64,000 nt of DNA, taken from the NCBI RefSeq assembly GCF_004769195.1, contig NZ_RQET01000004.1, forward strand, positions 558,001-622,000, given 5' to 3'. The translations under genes were made by a program, and so were the position numbers. Numbering within the stretch: the first letter of the stretch is position 1; the number at the start of each line of letters is the position of its first letter. The notes below the pieces were generated by a model, which was not told the DNA's origin, ran no database searches, and saw nothing but the letters and a program-made list of their open reading frames with translations. Shown one piece after another: positions 58,018 to 64,000 of this stretch. The DNA comes from Leptospira fletcheri. Its GTDB lineage: Bacteria > Spirochaetota > Leptospiria > Leptospirales > Leptospiraceae.

Positions 58018-58538
58018 TACCTTTTGGCTCCGAGTGCGGACAACATACGATTCCAATTTTCCTCGGAGTAACCGGATCCTTTGAACAGGATTTGGCGATC
58101 TCCGTTTACAACGTAACTAGTCGGAGTTCCGGAAAATCTGAGTCTTCGCATACTGGTGTTCAATGTGTCGTATAAGACTTCAGCCCGATTTCCTATTTTT
58201 AAATCCTTGGCTGCAGCTTGGGCGCTCTCCCTCGTATCTTCTAAAAAAACGATCCAAAGGACCAGTTTTCCGGAGGATCGTCCCGATCGAGTCCAAGTAT
58301 CGACCAAAGAAAGCAGTCTGGGGACTTCCTCCTTACAAGGTATGCAAAAAGAACTCGTAAAGTTCAGTATTAAAAAATCGCCTGGTCCTAAATTCGGCAG
58401 CTCGTTATAGAGCGTTTTTCTTTCTTGGGATAACGTATAAAGAGGTACGTTTTCTATTTCTTCGGAACTGACGGTGGAGCTGAATGAAAGGACTGTCAGA
58501 ATCCCGAGCAAAAAACAGAAATTCCTTACTTGATTCAT
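58017..58538 (-). CDS. TlpA-like periplasmic thioredoxin
   Basis: 173 residues. A signal peptide (1-25, ending TVSS) is followed by a thioredoxin fold with redox motif FCIPCKEEV and the cis-proline in FSGTPTSYVV. TlpA/ResA-type proteins reduce or oxidise disulphides in the periplasm. It may act on the cysteine-containing envelope proteins encoded just downstream in the same operon. Confidence 0.88.
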   Translation of the reverse strand: MNQVRNFCFLLGILTVLSFSSTVSSEEIENVPLYTLSQERKTLYNELPNLGPGDFLILNFTSSFCIPCKEEVPRLLSLVDTWTRSGRSSGKLVLWIVFLEDTRESAQAAAKDLKIGNRAEVLYDTLNTSMRRLRFSGTPTSYVVNGDRQILFKGSGYSEENWNRMLSALGAKR

Positions 58539-58615
58539 ACCGGTTTTAGTATGACCCAGGTTGCAACGTATTTACTCCTTCGAAAGTCTCGTTTCGGTCG
58601 GGAATCCGGGGAATT

Positions 58616-59059
58616 TTACGAAAGTTCTTCGTCTTCCGAGGAATAGGAATAAATCAGACTTGCTACCAGCACCAGAATCGATTGGTACAAAACCCAAAGC
58701 CAAGCGATCTGCGTCGGTACGGCGCGAGTTAAATGTAGGACAGAAAGAGTCGGAGCGGCGAAGGCGGCGATCGAAAAGGAAAAACCGACTAGAATTCCTC
58801 CGACGATTCCGATCGGAAGATTGGCCCTCGTCAAAGTGATCAATATCCCGAGAAAGAACACTTGGATCAAATCCGCTGCGATGGGTCCTATCCAGAGGAC
58901 CTCCGTGACGGGAATGAAAAAGAAATGATAAAGCGGGTCGTAGTAAAAGATGGAAAAAAGTAAAGTTCTCAAAGGAACGGAAGCCACTTCCCAGAATCCA
59001 AAAGCGATAAAGAACCTTAATAAAAAACGATTCCAATCCTTAGAATTGCGTAGACCCAT
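58616..59059 (-). CDS. Hypothetical four-helix membrane protein
   Basis: 147 residues with four hydrophobic helices, an acidic C-terminus (SYSSEDEELS) and a short basic N-terminus. No family recognised. The strong hairpin at 59084-59110 is only 25 bases before its start, so it probably relies on its own promoter in that gap or on readthrough from the thiolase gene. Confidence 0.6.
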   Translation of the reverse strand: MGLRNSKDWNRFLLRFFIAFGFWEVASVPLRTLLFSIFYYDPLYHFFFIPVTEVLWIGPIAADLIQVFFLGILITLTRANLPIGIVGGILVGFSFSIAAFAAPTLSVLHLTRAVPTQIAWLWVLYQSILVLVASLIYSYSSEDEELS

Positions 59060-59083
59060 TCAACAACCTCTTTCGTTTGAAAT

Positions 59084-59110
59084 AAAAAAGCCCGGAGATC
59101 CCGGGCTTTT
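59084..59110. terminator. Bidirectional rho-independent terminator
   Basis: GCCCGG (59090-59095) pairs with CCGGGC (59101-59106) with a five-base loop, flanked by six A and four T, so it works on either strand. It follows the thiolase gene stop by 24 bases on the minus strand. Confidence 0.75.
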
Positions 59111-59133
59111 CCATCCTTTTTTATTGGAATTTT

Positions 59134-60399
59134 TTATTTTCCGAGGATGAACACGTAATTGGTGGTCGCCGAACCGCCGATGTTCAACATCAAGCCGTTC
59201 TTTGCTCCCCCGATCTGATAATCCCCTGCGGTTTCCGTAACCTGTTTGTACAAGTCGAGCATCATTCGGACTCCGGATGCACCTACGGGGTGACCAGCTC
59301 CGATTAATCCGCCGGAAGTGTTGATCGGTTTCTTCCCGTCGAAAGCGATCACTCCGTCTTCGATCGCCTCGTGTTCCTTGCCCGGTTGGCTGATTCCGAA
59401 GGCGGAAATGGCTGCGTATTCCGAGGAAGTGAAGCAGTCGTGGGTTTCGAAGACGTCTATGTCTTTGGTGCCCATTCCCGCACGATCGTAAGCGTCTTTT
59501 ACGGTCTGGCGAGTCCAGGGAAGAATCCATTTTTCCCCTTTGGATTCTGCGACTTTCGCTTCGAAGGTGATGGGTGCTACTCTATGTCCCCAACCTTTGA
59601 TCTTAGGATAAGCGGAAAGCTTTGTTCCCTTTTTCTTCGCAAACTCTTCCGCATAATTCTTATTCGCAAGAACTACCACTGCGGCTCCGTCGGTGACTTG
59701 AGAACAATCCGTGATGCAAAGACGTCCGCCTACAGCCATGTTGAAGGAACCGCCTCTCGCGTCCGCGTGCTCTCGATTCATAAACCAGGAACGGGTTTGT
59801 GCTTTCGGGTTGCGTTTCGCATTCGCGTAATTGATCTTCGAGATTTCGGCCAACGCTCCCATAAAACGTTTTTCTTCCAGTTTATATCTTTCTAAAATAA
59901 CGTCTGCGAGCTTTCCGAATAATTTAGGGAAAGGGAATTGGACTCCTCTCGCTTCCTTTTCGTAATAAGCGGCAGTTCCTAGAAAGTCTCCGCCCACGGA
60001 AGAAGAAACCGTTTTCATGATTTCTAATCCGACTACGATTGCGACGTCGTAATCCTTCGCACGAAGTTTGGTTTGGGCCGCGTCGAGCGCGACGGAACCG
60101 GAAGCACAAGCCGCTTCGTAACGCGCACCGGGAACTCCGTAAAAACAGGGATCCACTTCGGTTAAAAAAGCGCCCAAATGGCCTTGGGTGGCATACTGTT
60201 CTGCGTCGAAGTTTCCTACGAAAACTCCGATCCGGTTCTGTTTATTCAGTTTTTTGATCTCGTCCGGGGTAAGGCCGACTTTTTCTAATCCGTCTTGGAT
60301 CGCTTCCCGGAACATGGACATAAAGGTTTTTCCTTCCTTGGTCCAGTTTCTTTGGAAGTCGGTTTGCTCTCCGCCGAGTACGTAAACGGTATCTTTCAT
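59134..60399 (-). CDS. Acetyl-CoA acetyltransferase/3-ketoacyl-CoA thiolase (SCP-x-like)
   Basis: 421 residues. The nucleophilic cysteine lies in [15 protein letters not shown], the histidine in [16 protein letters not shown] and the C-terminal active-site loop is [17 protein letters not shown]. This wording belongs to the SCP-x/thiolase group. It cleaves 3-ketoacyl-CoA or condenses acetyl-CoA units. It is 18 bases downstream of a 3-hydroxyacyl-CoA dehydrogenase, so both serve fatty-acid beta-oxidation, the main carbon route in leptospires. Confidence 0.9.
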   Translation of the reverse strand: MKDTVYVLGGEQTDFQRNWTKEGKTFMSMFREAIQDGLEKVGLTPDEIKKLNKQNRIGVFVGNFDAEQYATQGHLGAFLTEVDPCFYGVPGARYEAACASGSVALDAAQTKLRAKDYDVAIVVGLEIMKTVSSSVGGDFLGTAAYYEKEARGVQFPFPKLFGKLADVILERYKLEEKRFMGALAEISKINYANAKRNPKAQTRSWFMNREHADARGGSFNMAVGGRLCITDCSQVTDGAAVVVLANKNYAEEFAKKKGTKLSAYPKIKGWGHRVAPITFEAKVAESKGEKWILPWTRQTVKDAYDRAGMGTKDIDVFETHDCFTSSEYAAISAFGISQPGKEHEAIEDGVIAFDGKKPINTSGGLIGAGHPVGASGVRMMLDLYKQVTETAGDYQIGGAKNGLMLNIGGSATTNYVFILGK

Positions 60400-60417
60400 A
60401 GAATTTCTCCTCCCCGA

Positions 60418-61728
60418 TTATCCTTTAAAAAGAGAACGAGCATCCAGGATATCCTTCAGTTGGTAGAAAGATTTCCCGGCTTTCGCTTTGGCCAAAACAT
60501 CCGGTACGGGAAGTTTTGCCTTGGTAATTAGACTGATGGCTTCTTTGGGACCGCCTAGAAAATCGACGAATGCCGAAGCGGGAGCCCAGTTGAATCCGGT
60601 ACCCATGGCAAGGTCCGCCATCTCTTTTGAATCTACGACCTCTCCTACGATAGAGAGAGAGTAGCTGACATAGCGCGCGATGAAATAGCGTGCGAGATCC
60701 GCTTCCAAGCCTTTGGCTTCTTTGACTATGTTCATGGCTCCGACGTAATCGGCCTCTCCGATCCTCCGGTTCGCTTCCTTTATGAACGGAATATCGAACT
60801 TGGGAACGGGAACATAAAGGTCTCCCTTGATATCGTAATATAGTTTCTCTTTTTTTCCGTCGGGAGTCTTGGTCATCTTAAATAGTCCTTGTCCGGACTT
60901 GCGACCTAGATCGCCCCGATCGATGAGTTTTTGGAAATAACCGGGAAGTTTGAAAGTTGAATGAGCCGCGTCCTTGGTCATCTCGTAGAGATTGTCTACA
61001 ATCGCTTTATGAACATCCAAGCCCACAAAGTCCGCGGTGTCCAGAGGAGCCATCGCCCTACCGGTGTATCCGCTCATGATCGCATCCATCAGGGCGATCC
61101 CGCCCTTGTCGGAATATTCTTCCGCTTTTTGGGCGACTTCGTTAATCAATTGGAATCCGATCCTATTTCCTGCGAAGGCGGGAGTATCGTTCGTATAAAC
61201 GACGGCACGACCGAGGGTTTTTTCCAAATACTCTCCCAATTTCTTCGTTACTTTTTTGTCGTTGCCTTTGTGCGTAACGAGTTCGCAAAGAATCATCTTA
61301 TAAGGAGGATTGAAGAAGTGGGTTCCGTAATAATGTTTTTTTCCGTCTTCGTCAAAGGCGTCCGCCAAACGAGCGATGGAAAGTCCGGAAGAGACAGTTG
61401 ATACGATCGTTCCGGGTTTACGGGCTTTGGCGATTCGTTTGTTGATCGGTTCTTTTACTTCGTAACTTTCGGCGACGAGTTCGAATACCCAATCCGATTC
61501 GGAAACCGCTTTTTCCAGGTCTTGGTCGTAGGAACCGGGAATCAAACGCGGACGAATCGTGTCCGTCTTGACGGAAGCTACCGCTTTTTCGATACCTTCT
61601 TTCGCTTTATTCACATCCCGAGCCAACATATGGACCTTCGCCTTTCCAAAGGCGGCTACAATTGCGGCAGATCCGGCGCCCATAGTTCCATTCGCGCCAA
61701 GGACGGTTACGGTTTTGATTTCCCTCAT
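60418..61728 (-). CDS. 3-hydroxyacyl-CoA dehydrogenase
   Basis: 436 residues from the ATG at 61728 ([19 protein letters not shown]), the Rossmann start; an upstream in-frame extension is not conserved. The [14 protein letters not shown] and [18 protein letters not shown] motifs are typical, and the C-terminal domain is duplicated as usual. It oxidises 3-hydroxyacyl-CoA with NAD+. No fused hydratase domain, so it is the single-function form. First gene of the pair with thiolase. A TATAAT lies three bases before the start, but no good ribosome binding site does. Confidence 0.92.
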   Translation of the reverse strand: MREIKTVTVLGANGTMGAGSAAIVAAFGKAKVHMLARDVNKAKEGIEKAVASVKTDTIRPRLIPGSYDQDLEKAVSESDWVFELVAESYEVKEPINKRIAKARKPGTIVSTVSSGLSIARLADAFDEDGKKHYYGTHFFNPPYKMILCELVTHKGNDKKVTKKLGEYLEKTLGRAVVYTNDTPAFAGNRIGFQLINEVAQKAEEYSDKGGIALMDAIMSGYTGRAMAPLDTADFVGLDVHKAIVDNLYEMTKDAAHSTFKLPGYFQKLIDRGDLGRKSGQGLFKMTKTPDGKKEKLYYDIKGDLYVPVPKFDIPFIKEANRRIGEADYVGAMNIVKEAKGLEADLARYFIARYVSYSLSIVGEVVDSKEMADLAMGTGFNWAPASAFVDFLGGPKEAISLITKAKLPVPDVLAKAKAGKSFYQLKDILDARSLFKG

Positions 61729-62083
61729 GAAATTATACCAACGTCTAGGTTTTTTTAGATATAATCCCTGTTTAAAACATCCTATTTGGAGGGAAAGGCT
61801 TTTTTCGTCTTTCAACGGGGTGCTTTAGGCCCAGAGAGACAGAGTTTGCAGAACGGGCGTTACGTTCGAAAAAAATAACGTTCGTTATCTTCCTTAGGTT
61901 TGGAGGGTTTTCCGCACTTTTTCGCAGGACAACACTGTTGTTAGAAAAACGAAAAGCGATTTCGACAAGTAACCGAGTCCTAGTCGATTCTTTGAAAAGC
62001 GGATTTCTTCTGGCCTTTTCCGATACTAGGAATAGGAAAGAAGACAGTTTTCCCACTCGATCTTTTTAGGAACAGGAGCCTTC
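61729..62083. other. Divergent intergenic region with putative operator repeats
   Basis: 355 bases without a gene between divergent starts. TATAAT occurs on the plus strand at 61760-61765 and on the minus strand at 61732-61737. A direct repeat ACGTTCG occurs at 61862-61868 and 61878-61884, separated by an A-run, within a TTACGTTCG/TAACGTTCG context; it may be an operator. No hairpin with a T-run was found. Confidence 0.35.
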
Positions 62084-64000
62084 ATGCCGACAGAAAAGAG
62101 TTTATTGGATATTTTATGGGTTTTGGTCTGCTCGGGTTTGGTTCTAATCATGCAGGGCGGATTTTTAGTCCTAGAGTCCGGACTTACTCGTGCCAAGAAT
62201 TCGATCAACGTCGCCATTAAGAACGTCGCGGATTTCGGGGTGGCGACTCTTCTTTTCTACTCTTTCGGTTTCGGCCTTATGTTCGGAACCTCTTGGAACA
62301 GCGTATTCGGAACTTCTCTTTTCTTTCCCGATTTTCAACCGGGAGACGCGTGGGCACCCACGTTTTTTATCTTCCAATTAGTATTCTGCGGAACGTCGGC
62401 CACCATCGTTTCCGGGGCGGTCGCCGAGAGACTGAAATTCAGTTCTTATATGTTGGCAACTGCTCTGATCTCCGGATTCATCTATCCGATCGTAGGGCAT
62501 TGGAGTTGGGGAGCCGGAATCTTGGAGCAAAAGAACGGATGGCTTTCGAAGATAGGCTTTCACGATTTTGCGGGATCCACATTGGTTCATAGCGTAGGCG
62601 GATGGGTTTCGCTTGCTCTTTTAACGGTAGTCGGCCCTAGGATCGGAAGGTTCCCGAAAGATTCCGCGCCAATGCAGGTTACAGGTAGCAACCTTCCGAT
62701 GGCGATGCTGGGCGGAATCTTACTCTGGTTCGGCTGGATGGGATTTAACGGAGGAAGCACTTTGTCCTTCGACGGGAAAGTTCCGGGAATCATTCTGAAC
62801 ACAGTGGTTTCTTCCGGTTTTTCCATGATAGTTGCGATGATGATCGCATGGGGGATCAAAGGTTTTCCGGAGCCGACTGCTCCTCTGAACGGTTCTCTGA
62901 TCGGTCTGGTTGCCGTGACTGCCGGTGCGGATTGTCTGACTCCTTTCCAATCCGCGATCGTAGGTTCGATTGCGGGACTTCTGATCTATCCTTCCGAGCT
63001 GCTCCTGGAAAAGTTGAAAATCGACGATGCCGTCGGAGCTGTTCCCGTGCATTTGATCGGAGGAATTTGGGGAACCTTGGCCGTAGGTTTCTTCGGAGAT
63101 CTATCGGCAATGGAAACGGAAATCGGAAGGTTTTCCCTCATAATCGCGCAGCTCGTAGGAATTCTGAGCATAGGAATCTTTTCTTTCGGAATTTCTTTTT
63201 TGGTCTTCTGGGCTTTGAACCGGATTTTCCCGCTAAGAGTGGACGGGGAAGAGGAGCGTCTAGGCCTGAATATATCGGAACACAACGCGACGACGGAACT
63301 CATCGATCTTTTTTTGGCCATGGATTATCAGAGAAAGACCGGAGATTTGGCGAAAGACGTTCCGGTAGAACCTTTTACGGAAGTGGGACAGATCGCGGAA
63401 CGTTACAATCTCGTTCTAGGAAAGGTAAGAACGACACTCGCCGAAAACGAACAAGCTAGAGTGGAAATCGCGGAAGCGTACGAAAGAGTCCGACACGAAC
63501 AGGACCGCGCGGAAAAACTGCTTTTAAACGTTCTTCCCCCTTCTATCGCTGCGGAACTCAAACAAAATGCCGGTTTGATCGCCGAAAGCTATCCGGACGT
63601 CTCGATTTTATTCGCGGATATCGTCGGTTTTACCCGACTTTCTTCGAAAATGAAACCGGAATCCGTCGTTCGGATTTTAAACCAAATCTTCTCCCATTTC
63701 GATATTTTGGCCGAAAAATACCGTTTGGAAAAGATCAAGACGATCGGAGACGCGTATATGGCCGTAGGAGGACTTCCTGTTCCGGAAAAGGATCATCCAT
63801 TGCTAGTAGCGCACATGGCCTGGGATATGAAAGAGATCTTATCCCGATTCAAACTGAAAAAATCGAGAATGGGACTTCGTATGAGGATAGGAATCAACAC
63901 AGGACCAGTGGTCGCAGGCGTGATCGGAACCAAGAAATTCATCTATGATATCTGGGGTGATGCCGTGAATCTAGCGAGTCGCATGGAATCCCACGGGGTT
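62084..64000 (+). CDS. Ammonium transporter fused to adenylate cyclase, 3' partial
   Basis: At least 639 residues; the frame stays open to the window end. The ATG has AGGAACAGGAG upstream. Residues about 1-395 are an Amt/Rh channel with SGAVAERLKF, YPIVGHWSWG, FHDFAGSTLVHSVGGW (first pore histidine), WFGWMGFNGGS and VPVHLIGGIWGTLAVG (second pore histidine). A helical linker ends LLNVLPPSIAAELK. From about residue 500 a class III cyclase shows ILFADIVGFTRLS, KIKTIGDAYMAVGG and IYDIWGDAVNLASRM, including the Lys and Asp that select adenine. Ammonium flux could thus gate cAMP production. The C-terminal end is missing. Confidence 0.92.
   Translation, partial: MPTEKSLLDILWVLVCSGLVLIMQGGFLVLESGLTRAKNSINVAIKNVADFGVATLLFYSFGFGLMFGTSWNSVFGTSLFFPDFQPGDAWAPTFFIFQLVFCGTSATIVSGAVAERLKFSSYMLATALISGFIYPIVGHWSWGAGILEQKNGWLSKIGFHDFAGSTLVHSVGGWVSLALLTVVGPRIGRFPKDSAPMQVTGSNLPMAMLGGILLWFGWMGFNGGSTLSFDGKVPGIILNTVVSSGFSMIVAMMIAWGIKGFPEPTAPLNGSLIGLVAVTAGADCLTPFQSAIVGSIAGLLIYPSELLLEKLKIDDAVGAVPVHLIGGIWGTLAVGFFGDLSAMETEIGRFSLIIAQLVGILSIGIFSFGISFLVFWALNRIFPLRVDGEEERLGLNISEHNATTELIDLFLAMDYQRKTGDLAKDVPVEPFTEVGQIAERYNLVLGKVRTTLAENEQARVEIAEAYERVRHEQDRAEKLLLNVLPPSIAAELKQNAGLIAESYPDVSILFADIVGFTRLSSKMKPESVVRILNQIFSHFDILAEKYRLEKIKTIGDAYMAVGGLPVPEKDHPLLVAHMAWDMKEILSRFKLKKSRMGLRMRIGINTGPVVAGVIGTKKFIYDIWGDAVNLASRMESHGV

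Noticed and set aside
61722..61745. Leaderless promoter for the hydroxyacyl-CoA dehydrogenase
   Set aside because: TATAAT lies so close to the ATG that transcription would start after it; likely chance or a different start.

Overview
The window reads as one chromosomal segment of a spirochaete, most likely a Leptospira of moderate G+C content. The assignment rests on the run of loosely lipobox-bearing lipoproteins, a surface lipoprotein resembling the leptospiral LIC_13355 type, a 7TM-DISM/AraC regulator, an FFLEELY-like protein, a GldG-like ABC system and an ammonium-transporter/adenylate-cyclase fusion. No database search was possible. Coding density is high on both strands, with many 4-base ATGA overlaps. 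I saw no rRNA, CRISPR array, insertion sequence, prophage or plasmid functions.

1-4752: two tandem DUF4139/MuiA-like envelope proteins, the first cut by the window edge, converge on a von Willebrand A protein. 4813-8205 (minus): a cobalamin riboswitch leads two lipoproteins, cobS and cobC. 8284-10132: a flavin amine oxidase-like protein and an SRPBCC protein. 10169-13695 (minus): a translationally coupled, unusually built type IIA topoisomerase pair. 13920-22108: gltX, an RsbW-like kinase, a DUF455 ferritin-like protein, lipoproteins, an FFLEELY-like protein, a MotB-like protein and a zinc deacylase/carboxypeptidase-like enzyme.

22163-22330 (minus) holds a candidate structured RNA with its own promoter-like and terminator-like signals. 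22426-31049: a membrane AraC-type regulator, an aminotransferase, tRNA-Ser(GGA), a ferredoxin, a PAS histidine kinase with its response regulator, and a GDYXXLXY/DUF4401/DUF2157 membrane trio. 31145-40392 (minus): isocitrate dehydrogenase, moeA, a moaC-moaB fusion, a 58-residue protein, ndk, coaD, argG, a Cas4-like/exonuclease fusion and a lone FAS-type acyltransferase. 40658-48835: a gliding-type ABC system running without a break into mpl and pheS.

50191-54512 is the most unusual block: a tightly packed set of SPFH protein, NAD-kinase-like protein, a degenerate isochorismatase fold fused to a phosphotransferase, and a dual-specificity phosphatase with no ordinary start codon. 54553-59059 (minus) encodes envelope proteins (ankyrin, LPP20-like lipoprotein, TlpA-like thioredoxin). 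59134-61728 is a beta-oxidation pair. The window ends inside an Amt transporter fused to an adenylate cyclase.
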